Source: Halobacteriales archaeon QS_6_64_34 (GTDB taxonomy: Archaea > Halobacteriota > Halobacteria > Halobacteriales > Haloarculaceae). Taken from it: 64,000 nucleotides of DNA. Of the stretch, positions 57,216 through 64,000 are shown in pieces. Within the stretch, counting starts at the first letter, position 1. Every line of letters starts with the position of its first letter. A program made the position numbers and the translations under genes. Under the pieces are notes generated by a model. The model was not told the DNA's origin. It worked only from the letters and a program-made list of their open reading frames with translations, and made no database searches. Location: NCBI GenBank assembly GCA_003020925.1, contig PXRT01000006.1, positions 17,258-81,257 of the forward strand. The letters are read 5' to 3'.

Positions 57216-58430
57216 TCAGCGCCGGACGCGTTCACCACAGTTCGGACAGAACGTCACCGAGTCGCGGGGTATCTCCTCGCCGCACTCGCCACACTCGTCG
57301 TCCGAACTGGTCGCCCCCTCGGGCGAGAAGATGGCGGTGTCGTCGACCCAGCCGTCGTCCTCGTCCGCCGCCTCTTTGGCCTCTGCGACGGCCGCCATCG
57401 TCTCCGCCTCGTCCGGAATCGGCTCGTCGGCCGTGAAAACTTGCGTGTGAGAGCTGTCGTCGTCCGAGGGGTCGTCGGTCCTGTCGGTGCTGGGCTGGCT
57501 ATCCGTTGTATCGGCCTCGGTGGACGGTTCGGTCGTGTCGTCGGCCGAGGACGTGGTCGAACTCTCGGTTGAGGGCGAACGCCCGTTCGTCAAGGGCGTC
57601 GGCGGGCCAGGTCGCGAGCTGTCGCCGACCGGCGGCATGATAGGATAGCGCTGCTCGGCTCGCTTGACCGGGTTCGCCAGCGGGGCCTGTGCCTGAACCC
57701 GGCGGGCGACCATGGTTTGCCCGGCCAGGTACAGCCCCGAGAGCAAGGCCGGCACGGCGACCAGGATGCCCGCAGCCGTTCCGGACCCGACGCCGACGAC
57801 GGTCAGTCCGGTGTCGACCACGGTGACCACGCCCGCGCTCGCGACGCGCTCGCCGACCGTCCCCGGCAGCCCCGGTGCTGAGACGAGCCAGGCGGCCGCG
57901 AGGGCCACTCCGCTCACCGCCGCCATCACTGCAAACAGCGGTTTCGGGGAGAAGCTGTAGACGCGACGGCCGAAGGCGACGGTCCGGACCAGCAGGTGGA
58001 CGCTCGCGATAGCCATCACCGCAACGATTGGCGCACGCGGCCCGAGGGCGATAGCCGCGACCGTCGCCAACAGCACGAGAACGCCCGACGGGGCCGGCAG
58101 GACACCCGGATGGTCGATACGGTACCGACCCACGAGGTTCCCGTTCACGTTCGAGAGCTGTCTATCGAGCAGCCACGCGGCGGCTACGGCTGGCATGAGT
58201 ACCCATGCGACTACCGCGAAGACGACCAGTCCGGTCACGTCCGTGGCACCCGCGGTCGTGAGAGTTCGGGCCGCAAGCGACGGTGTGGCGGTCTCGACTG
58301 CCAGTCCGGTCCCTATCACCCACACCCCGTAGGTCAGATAGCCGGCGAGACCGCCGGCGACGAGCCACCATTCACTGGCGAGCATGGCAACGGAGCGTCG
58401 CAGTTCCGCTGCAGGCGGGCGGTCCGACAT
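57216..58430 (-). CDS. Membrane protein with C-terminal zinc ribbon
   Basis: 404 residues. About six transmembrane helices occupy residues 15-235; a long Ser/Thr/Asp-rich linker (TESSTTSSADDTTEPS region) leads to a C-terminal zinc ribbon, CGECGEEIPRDSVTFCPNCG. The low-complexity linker is a plausible phosphorylation target. It is the last gene of a five-gene kinase/phosphatase operon, 39 bp after the FHA gene. Confidence 0.82.
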   Translation of the reverse strand: MSDRPPAAELRRSVAMLASEWWLVAGGLAGYLTYGVWVIGTGLAVETATPSLAARTLTTAGATDVTGLVVFAVVAWVLMPAVAAAWLLDRQLSNVNGNLVGRYRIDHPGVLPAPSGVLVLLATVAAIALGPRAPIVAVMAIASVHLLVRTVAFGRRVYSFSPKPLFAVMAAVSGVALAAAWLVSAPGLPGTVGERVASAGVVTVVDTGLTVVGVGSGTAAGILVAVPALLSGLYLAGQTMVARRVQAQAPLANPVKRAEQRYPIMPPVGDSSRPGPPTPLTNGRSPSTESSTTSSADDTTEPSTEADTTDSQPSTDRTDDPSDDDSSHTQVFTADEPIPDEAETMAAVAEAKEAADEDDGWVDDTAIFSPEGATSSDDECGECGEEIPRDSVTFCPNCGERVRR

Positions 58431-58469
58431 TAGATGGCTGTTTCCTTGCGGACGCTTAATTCGTGGGGG

Positions 58470-59654
58470 TTAGGGCGCCTGGACTGACACCGAAGCAACA
58501 CCCGAGAGTTCGAGTTCGTCGCCCGGCGCGACCTGTTCGCGGTCGCCTTTCTTGAGCGTCTGTCCGTTTATTTGGGTCGGGTTGTCACCCAGGTCGAGGA
58601 GGTAGAAGCTGCCGTCCTCGCGGACAAAGCGCACGTGTTCGCGGTGGATTCGGACGGCCTCGTCGTCGGGCCGGCCGGCCTCGGTGAGCGCGGCGCGAAT
58701 CTCTCGCCCGACCGTGTCGCCGTCGTCGACGTGAATCTCGCGGCCCTCGACCTCGAGAACGAGCGAATCGGGCGCTTTGGCTTCGTCGTCCGCGCCTGCT
58801 TCGAGCGCGTCGATGGCGTCGTCGTGGTCCGCCCCGTCGTCGGCACGGTGGGCGTCGAGGTCCTCACCGCAGTTCACACAGAAGTTGTCCTCGGCTTCGA
58901 CGTCGGCCCCACAGCCCGGACACGCATCGAGTTCCGTCGCCTCGCCCGGTTCCACGCCCGAGACGTCGGCCCCACACTCGACACAGAAGTTGGCGTCGGC
59001 TTCGAGTTCGACCCCGCAGTCGGGACAGTCGATGCTGTCGGCCGCTGCCTCGTCGGCAGCTCCGTCCTCGTCGTCGGCCGCTGTCTCGTCTGCGTCGTCT
59101 TCCTCGGCCGCTTCGTCTTCGTCGTCAGTCTCGACTTCCTCGGCGTCGTCGGTTTCCGGCGCTTCTGCGTCGTCGGTTTCCGGCGCTTCGGCGTCGTCAT
59201 TGGCCGATGGTTCCTCGGCGTCGTCGGCTTCCGACGCTTCGGCGTCGTCATCGACCGATGGTTCCTCGGCAGCGTCGTCGATATCGTCAGCGTCGACCTC
59301 GTCGGTATCGACCTCTTCGCCGTCGGCCTCCTCCGCCAGCGGGTTCTCGGCCGTATCGTTGGCGTCGTCCACCCCATCGTCGGCGTCTAGGTCATCACCC
59401 TCGTCGGAATCGTCAAAGAGGTTGACGGACTCGCTGTCCGCGTCGTCTTCGTCCGGAGAGATGAACCCCTCGTCGGCGGTCGCCGTGCTCTCGACGTCGT
59501 CGTCCGCCGCTGTCCCGCCGGATTCGGTGCTCCCTTCAGTGTACTGCCACTCACCGCACTCCGTGTTGGTACACCACCCGCCTGCAACCGTCGGGTCGAA
59601 TTCGTCCCCACAGATGGGACATTCGACTGATTGTTTGGTGCTCGCGTCTGACAT
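58470..59654 (-). CDS. Zinc-ribbon/FHA-domain adaptor protein
   Basis: 394 residues. N-terminal zinc-binding segment CPICGDEFDPTVAGG-WCTNTEC; an acidic repetitive region of about 170 residues (EAPETDDAEAPETDDAEE pattern); two central zinc ribbons (CPDCGVELEADANFCVECG and CPGCGADVEAEDNFCVNCG); a C-terminal FHA domain (GDTVGREIRAAL, IHREHVRFVREDGSFYLLDL, NPTQINGQTL). FHA domains bind phosphothreonine, so this is probably the reader of the operon's kinase. Confidence 0.9.
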   Translation of the reverse strand: MSDASTKQSVECPICGDEFDPTVAGGWCTNTECGEWQYTEGSTESGGTAADDDVESTATADEGFISPDEDDADSESVNLFDDSDEGDDLDADDGVDDANDTAENPLAEEADGEEVDTDEVDADDIDDAAEEPSVDDDAEASEADDAEEPSANDDAEAPETDDAEAPETDDAEEVETDDEDEAAEEDDADETAADDEDGAADEAAADSIDCPDCGVELEADANFCVECGADVSGVEPGEATELDACPGCGADVEAEDNFCVNCGEDLDAHRADDGADHDDAIDALEAGADDEAKAPDSLVLEVEGREIHVDDGDTVGREIRAALTEAGRPDDEAVRIHREHVRFVREDGSFYLLDLGDNPTQINGQTLKKGDREQVAPGDELELSGVASVSVQAP

Positions 59655-59702
59655 AGTCCTTCGTGAGCGCCTTTCGTGGGGAGAAATAAAAGATTTCCCC
59701 CA

Positions 59703-61061
59703 TTAGTCTTCAGTGATAATGACAGTGTCACGCTCTGATAAGTCCACGTCCGGGTCGGCCGCGCGGACCGGGACTCCCCCAGTGGGGGTCGGCGGCAGCG
59801 TCTCGTCCTCGAACAGCAGCACCGAGATGTTGTCCTTGCCCCCGCGTTCGTTCGACAGCGTGACGTATTCGGTCGCCGCGTCGTCGAGCGAGTCCGCCGA
59901 GAGCAAGACGTCGCGTATCTCCTCGTCGGTGACGACCGCCTCACGGACGGTCTCGGCCATCTCCTCGGAGCGGTCGGCCCCGATGTACTCCTCGTAGAGT
60001 TCGGGCGCGTCGGTCTGGGCGTCGATGAGCCCGTCGCTGGTCGCGAGCACGGTGTCCTCGGCGAACAGCCGGACCGAGCGGGTGTCGACCTCCACCATCG
60101 CGTGGTCGGGGTCCTCGTGGCCCGAGCCCCCGAGCGCTCGCGTTATCTGGTTCCCGTCGGGGTGGACGTGTGCTTCGACGTCGTCAATCTCGCCCTGTTC
60201 GGCCCACTCCTCGACGACCGCGTGGTCCTTGGTGAGCCGGACGATTTCCTCGCGGGCCTCGTTGACGAGATACGCCCGGCTGTCGCCGACCCAGCCCAGG
60301 TGGAGCTGGCCGCCAGCGTACACCCCCGCGACCACCGTGGTGTAGGACTGCGTGCCCGACTCGTCGGCGTAGCGGATGATTTCGCGGTGGGCTTTGATGA
60401 TGGCGTTCTCCAGTCCGGTCTGGATGTCCTCCGGGCCGAGCGTCTCGGGCAACACCTCCGGGCTGATGTCGATGTCGAACTCCTCGGGGTGACAGCGAGC
60501 CGTGTGAATCGCCACCGGCGCGAGGTTCTCCGCGACGACGGTCGTCGCGATGTAGGAGGCCACGTCGCCAGCGTCGTGCCCGCCAGCGCCGTCGGCCAGT
60601 ACGAACACGCCCGCCGAGCGGTTGGCCGGCATCTCCGGCCGCTCGTCGGCGGCGTCGGCAGCGCCCGCCTGCTCGTCACCGCCCTCGTCGGGGTCCTCTG
60701 GGCGCTCGTCGGCACCAACAGCCTCCCCCGTCTCCGCCACAGCCGCTTCGGCGTCCGCTTCGGCCTCGCCGATAGCCGCCGCCACGTCCGACGGCTCGGC
60801 ACCCGCGTCGGCCTCCAGTTCGGCCGACCCGCTGTCTGTCTCCTCGTCGTCTGACACCGACTCCTCGGGCTCGCTATCTCCCTCGCCGTCCACCTCGTCG
60901 GGTGCCGGACTGTTCGCCCGTTCCCTGATTCGCGGCGGCCTCGTCTTCCCCAGATAGCCGTCCCGGTGGCCCTGTTCGAAGACGGTCACCGAGAGGCTAT
61001 CCTCGTTGATTCCCTGTCCGCGCTTCCGGTCGCCGATGTCGTAGTTTGTCGTGTATCGCAT
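59703..61061 (-). CDS. PP2C-family serine/threonine phosphatase
   Basis: 452 residues. PP2C motifs in order: GQGINEDSLSVTVF, VFVLADGAGGHDAGDVASYI, LGWVGDSRAYLVNE, VLATSDGLID, GGKDNISVLLFE. An acidic insert of about 110 residues (roughly 40-150, rich in Glu, Asp and Ala) separates the first motif from the rest, which is unusual. The start at 61061 (MRYTTNYDIGDRKRG) is 2 bp after the kinase stop. Predicted to reverse the kinase reaction. Confidence 0.93.
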   Translation of the reverse strand: MRYTTNYDIGDRKRGQGINEDSLSVTVFEQGHRDGYLGKTRPPRIRERANSPAPDEVDGEGDSEPEESVSDDEETDSGSAELEADAGAEPSDVAAAIGEAEADAEAAVAETGEAVGADERPEDPDEGGDEQAGAADAADERPEMPANRSAGVFVLADGAGGHDAGDVASYIATTVVAENLAPVAIHTARCHPEEFDIDISPEVLPETLGPEDIQTGLENAIIKAHREIIRYADESGTQSYTTVVAGVYAGGQLHLGWVGDSRAYLVNEAREEIVRLTKDHAVVEEWAEQGEIDDVEAHVHPDGNQITRALGGSGHEDPDHAMVEVDTRSVRLFAEDTVLATSDGLIDAQTDAPELYEEYIGADRSEEMAETVREAVVTDEEIRDVLLSADSLDDAATEYVTLSNERGGKDNISVLLFEDETLPPTPTGGVPVRAADPDVDLSERDTVIITED

Positions 61062-61063
61062 TG

Positions 61064-62296
61064 TTACTCCGCCTGGAACTCGAACGTGACGCCGTAGGTC
61101 GGATGGACCAGCGAGATGAGGTCGCCGTTCTCGACCCGAATCGATTCTGGCGGCTCCTCCCCGTGGCGGTCCATGTAATCCTCGCTTTTCTCCTTGAGCC
61201 GGTCCCGGCCCGCCCCACAGAGGACCCGCTGCCAGCCCGACCCCTGCTGGACGAACGTCCCGTTGAGGCTCCGGTCGACCAGATACCACTCGCCGCCCTC
61301 CCTTTCGAACTGTACCTGAATCGAGGAGATGTACTCCCCCTGTGGGTCCTCGATGGTGATGGAGGCCGGCGGGCCGTTGGCCCCCTCCCGGCCGATGGTG
61401 TCACCCGGCTCGACGCTGAACTCCTTGCCCGCCTGGATATACCGGATAGAGGCCGTGGCTGGCGGGGAGGGGTCCTTGTCTTCCAGAACGTCCCGCAACA
61501 CGGTCGCGTTCCGGTAACGGTGCCGGTAGTCCGACTGGGTGGCCCGCTCGACGATTTCGGCCAGGTAGTCGTCACAGTCCGCGCCGAAGTCGTGGGGATT
61601 GACGCCGTCTTTCTTCGGCACCGACCCTTTCAGCAGGAAGAGCAACACCTTCCCGATGGAGTAGACGTCGGACCACGGCCCCTGGCGCACGTCGGTTCGA
61701 CTCGCCTCCGCGACCTCGCGGGGTTTGAACGGCCCCAGGATGGTCGTCCCCTGGTTCCCCGTCGAGGGGTCGCCCGTCGAGTCGAATCCCGTCGCCGTGT
61801 TGAAGTCGATGAGCGTCGGCGTGATGTCGGGCTTTAACATGACGTTCTCGGGTTTCAGGTCACGGTAGACGATTTCGTTCTCGTGGAGAAAGCCCATCGC
61901 GTCCGCGAGGTCGATACCTATCTGGCGGACCTGCTCGCTGTCTTCGATGGGGCCGTGCTCGTCGATGACGTTGTCCAGTTCGAGTCCGCCCTCGACGAGT
62001 TCGACCACGAGGAAGGGCACGTCGCGGAACCGGACCGTGTCGTAGAGGTCCATCACGTTCTCGTGGCCCCCCACTGTGGCGATGCGTTCCAAGGAGTCGG
62101 CCTCCTTTCCGAAGTACTCCTCGATGACGGACTCGTCGTTCTGTGACTCGGTGTAGTTCGGGTGTTTCAGGACGACCGTGGCGCCGGTGTCCCTGTCGGT
62201 GGCCTTGTAGGCTTTCGCGAACCCGCCCTTGCCGAGGAACTCCTCGAGTTCGTACCGGCCGGCGATGACGTCGCCCGGTTCTGGTTCCCACGGCAT
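61064..62296 (-). CDS. Hanks-type serine/threonine kinase with FHA domain
   Basis: 410 residues. Kinase domain about residues 10-270: Gly loop FLGKGGFAKAYKATD, catalytic Lys in TVVLKHPN, catalytic loop IVYRDLKPENVMLK, and the metal-binding loop DFNTATGF, where DFN replaces DFG. C-terminal FHA-like domain (GDTIGREGANGPPA, YISSIQVQFEREGGEWYLVD, RSLNGTFVQ). No membrane segment. Between the vWA and PP2C genes in one operon. Confidence 0.92.
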   Translation of the reverse strand: MPWEPEPGDVIAGRYELEEFLGKGGFAKAYKATDRDTGATVVLKHPNYTESQNDESVIEEYFGKEADSLERIATVGGHENVMDLYDTVRFRDVPFLVVELVEGGLELDNVIDEHGPIEDSEQVRQIGIDLADAMGFLHENEIVYRDLKPENVMLKPDITPTLIDFNTATGFDSTGDPSTGNQGTTILGPFKPREVAEASRTDVRQGPWSDVYSIGKVLLFLLKGSVPKKDGVNPHDFGADCDDYLAEIVERATQSDYRHRYRNATVLRDVLEDKDPSPPATASIRYIQAGKEFSVEPGDTIGREGANGPPASITIEDPQGEYISSIQVQFEREGGEWYLVDRSLNGTFVQQGSGWQRVLCGAGRDRLKEKSEDYMDRHGEEPPESIRVENGDLISLVHPTYGVTFEFQAE

Positions 62297-62343
62297 CGCT
62301 CAACCCTCTGTCCGGACGGCCACGACCCCCACGTGCGGCGCCG

Positions 62344-63528
62344 TCACTTCTGGATGCCCTCGTCGGTGACGATTTTCGTCGCCCGGCTCTGCTCCTCCCG
62401 GCCCCCCTCCATGACAATCTCGGTCTGGCGTTCGGCGGACTGGACCGCCTCCGTCTCCGCGCCGTGGATGCGGGTCATCTGCTCTATCTGGGTCTGGGCC
62501 TCGGCGACGTTGCCCTTGCCCAGTTCGGTCTGGATGACGGTCTGTTTGTGGTCGATATCTATCTCCTCATTGTGCTGCTTGAGCTTCTCTTCGTCGTCCG
62601 TGTACTCCACGGAGAGTGTCGTCCGCGCCGTCTCGCCGCCGGCAGTGAGTTTGACGTCAGCGAGTCGGTGCTCGCCGAGCGGTCGTGCCGGCGCGTGAAT
62701 CTTCAGGACGACCCGCTGGGTCTCCCGGTCTAACAGGTCGGGCAGTTTGACGACGGCGCTGTTTGCCTGCCACTCCGGTGAGACCTCCTGTGTCTGGGGC
62801 AGCGCGCGGTACACCTCGCTGACCTCGACGCCGTCGGCGATGTCGAGTTCGAGTTCGGCGTCGGGCGCGACGACACTGCCGGCCTCCTCGACGGCATCGC
62901 CGAAGAACTGCTCGATGTCGCCGGAGGCCTGCAGATGTGTCCAGTCGCCCCGGGCGACGCTCCCGAGCTTTCGGATGGTCTCGCTGCGGTAGTCCTCGCC
63001 GATACCCGCCGATTTGATTCGGATGCCGGCGCTGTCTATCTCCCGGGCGAGCGTCTCGAACTCCGGCGGGTCGTGGGTGTTGTCCTTGCCGTCCGAGAGC
63101 AACAGCACGCGGCGGGCGGTGTTCGCGTCCGACGGCAGGTCCCGCAGCGTGTCCGCTGCGGCCTGGAGGCCTTGGTACATATCCGTCCCGCCACCGGCCT
63201 GGATATCGTGGACCTTCTCGACTGCGGCCTCCCGCGAGATATCGCCCCAGCGGGTGGCGTCCAGTACGACGTCGACGTCAGTGTCGAATGCGACGATGGA
63301 GACGTAGTCGTCGTCGTTCAGCAGTCCGAACACCCACTCGGCGCCGCCCCGGGCGCGGTCCATGTTCCCGCTCTCGTACATCGACCCGCTCGAATCGACA
63401 CACAGTGCGATATGACGGACGGGCTCGACCTCCTGCTCGCCGGGCTCGACCTCTATCTCGGCTGTCAGCTTCGCCCCACTGGCCGGAACGTACGGTCGGT
63501 TCACATCGGTCACGACGTTCGCTGTCAT
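62344..63528 (-). CDS. von Willebrand factor A (vWA) domain protein
   Basis: 394 residues. vWA domain at about 40-215 with a complete MIDAS: IALCVDSSGSMYESG (DxSxS), AGGGTDMYQGL (Thr) and VLLLSDGKDNTH (Asp). A beta-rich region and a C-terminal helix (EAQTQIEQMTRIHGAE) follow; no signal peptide, so cytosolic. First gene of the kinase/phosphatase operon. ATG at 63528 fits the TATA box spacing; the frame is open a further 21 codons upstream without a promoter. Confidence 0.92.
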   Translation of the reverse strand: MTANVVTDVNRPYVPASGAKLTAEIEVEPGEQEVEPVRHIALCVDSSGSMYESGNMDRARGGAEWVFGLLNDDDYVSIVAFDTDVDVVLDATRWGDISREAAVEKVHDIQAGGGTDMYQGLQAAADTLRDLPSDANTARRVLLLSDGKDNTHDPPEFETLAREIDSAGIRIKSAGIGEDYRSETIRKLGSVARGDWTHLQASGDIEQFFGDAVEEAGSVVAPDAELELDIADGVEVSEVYRALPQTQEVSPEWQANSAVVKLPDLLDRETQRVVLKIHAPARPLGEHRLADVKLTAGGETARTTLSVEYTDDEEKLKQHNEEIDIDHKQTVIQTELGKGNVAEAQTQIEQMTRIHGAETEAVQSAERQTEIVMEGGREEQSRATKIVTDEGIQK

Positions 63529-63553
63529 AGTGCTAGGTCCATCTGGATAGCTA

Positions 63554-63561
63554 GTTATAAG
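63554..63561 (-). promoter_or_regulatory. TATA box for vWA-kinase operon
   Basis: Minus-strand CTTATAAC centred about 29 nt upstream of the ATG at 63528. Probable single promoter for five genes down to 57216. Confidence 0.6.
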
Positions 63562-63613
63562 TTTTCCCTCCGTCAGTGGTGAAAACTCCACAGCCAGTAA
63601 CTGTTCAATAATT

Positions 63614-63620
63614 CTTAATA
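63614..63620 (+). promoter_or_regulatory. TATA box for 63644 gene
   Basis: CTTAATA centred 27 nt upstream of the ATG at 63644. Confidence 0.5.
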
Positions 63621-63643
63621 GTATCTTCCGCTTCAGTTAATAT

Positions 63644-63808
63644 ATGACCGTCGTCAGCGTCTCCATGCCCGAATCGCTCCTCGAACGCATCGACGAGTTC
63701 GCCGGCGCGCAGTCGGTCGCGCTCGACGCCGGTGACTCACAGTCCGTGACCGTCGACCTCGCGTTCTCGCGGTACGACGACGGCTGGACCGTCGATATCG
63801 ACCGGTAG
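63644..63808 (+). pseudogene. CopG/NikR-like regulator N-terminus fused to an unrelated tail
   Basis: 54 codons. The first 20 residues, MTVVSVSMPESLLERIDEFA, are the ribbon-helix-helix start of haloarchaeal NikR/CopG regulators. The rest (GAQSVALDAGDSQSVTVDLA, then FSRYDDGWTVDIDR) is not part of that family and looks like the end of a secreted or Ig-like protein. The usual regulator is about 140 residues. A proper leaderless promoter is kept, so the chimera may be expressed, but it is best read as the product of a deletion. Confidence 0.55.
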
Positions 63809-63866
63809 CGGTTCCGTCGTGAGAAGAAAAGCGATACAGCGTTGCCACTCCCCGTAAATACAGAAA

Positions 63867-63900
63867 GCCCACCGGAGAGAGATACCTCTCTTCGGTGGGC
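63867..63900 (-). terminator. Hairpin downstream of 5S rRNA
   Basis: GCCCACCG pairs perfectly with CGGTGGGC around an inner GAGAG/CTCTC stem, followed on the minus strand by TTTCTG. It begins 6-7 nt after the 5S 3' end, so it probably ends or processes the rRNA operon transcript. Confidence 0.65.
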
Positions 63901-63906
63901 AATGAC

Positions 63907-64000
63907 TGGTGGCGGCGAATCGGATTTCCCAGAGGGTCGCCCACTCCAGTACTCCCCGAAACGCTGGTGAGCTTATCTTCCGTGTTCGGGATGGGTACGG
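63907..64000 (-). rRNA. rrf: 5S ribosomal RNA (3' part)
   Basis: Minus-strand sequence with 5S core segments CCGTACCCATCCCGAACACG, GAAGATAAGCTCACCAGCGT, GGGGAGTACTGGAGTGGGCG and the 3' GCCGCCACC. About 94 nt are inside the window; the 5' end lies beyond the right edge, where 23S and 16S rRNA genes should follow. The 3' end is set by similarity and may be off by 2-3 nt. Confidence 0.92.

Overview
This window is chromosomal DNA from an extremely halophilic archaeon (class Halobacteria). The signs are GC-rich DNA, strongly acidic proteins, archaeal information-processing genes (TFB, RNA polymerase subunit L, uL11-uL1-P0-L12, RNase P component 4, aCPSF1, Lhr, archaeosortase A, diphthine synthase, DRG GTPase), HalOD1 output domains, a Halobacteria-type surface-glycoprotein signal peptide and many TATA boxes lying 25-30 nt from start codons, as expected for leaderless transcripts. 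A family such as Haloarculaceae is plausible, but that is inference only.

Layout. 0-2.4 kb: end of a cobalamin-linked locus (partial DR2241-like gene, cbiX) and a PH-domain/Mrr-like protein. 2.5-11.3 kb: cysS, a lipoprotein, a heme-copper oxidase neighbourhood (cox3, a polytopic membrane protein, a zinc-finger membrane protein), a palindromic repeat, a zinc alcohol dehydrogenase and a lipocalin-like protein, ending at tRNA-Thr(CGT). 11.5-21.5 kb: universal stress protein, trm5, dphB, archaeosortase artA and its likely substrate, a PGF-CTERM S-layer-type glycoprotein, then a DRG GTPase. Three copies of a hairpin-rich non-autonomous element lie here. 21.5-24.1 kb: ribosomal stalk operon, with rpl1 broken by a short deletion. 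24-34.5 kb: TctA-like permease, rpoL, hisF, purL, a TetR regulator, PHP and asparagine-synthase-like genes, NUDIX. 34.6-37.2 kb: a broken tfb and gatCA. 37.4-45.1 kb: photolyase, two GT4 glycosyltransferases, rnp4, a YhbY protein, MscS, the SRP 7S RNA and a RecA-like ATPase. 45.3-54.6 kb: tRNA-Arg(TCG), methyltransferase, DHH phosphoesterase, aCPSF1/FttA, a glutaredoxin-BolA pair, a HalOD1 protein, a CoA-binding protein and Lhr. 55.4-63.5 kb: a MutS-family protein and a five-gene phosphosignalling operon (vWA, Hanks-type kinase-FHA, PP2C phosphatase, zinc-ribbon-FHA protein, membrane zinc-ribbon protein). The right edge is the 3' part of a 5S rRNA gene on the minus strand.

How the genes work together. 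ArtA and the PGF-CTERM glycoprotein make one surface-anchoring unit. GatC/GatA, CysRS, Trm5, RNase P component 4 and the two tRNAs serve translation. BolA and the glutaredoxin fit iron-sulphur trafficking. The vWA/kinase/PP2C/FHA operon resembles bacterial TerY-P and type VI threonine-phosphorylation modules.

Two things stand out. First, the hairpin-rich elements keep base pairing while their stem sequences differ between copies; they end in inverted repeats and the two complete copies are flanked by target-site duplications. Second, at least four genes (rpl1, tfb, a DUF2071 gene, a CopG/NikR-like gene) have lost short internal segments. This means either real gene decay or a systematic assembly error, and it should be settled before the rpl1 and tfb lesions are used in any biological argument.
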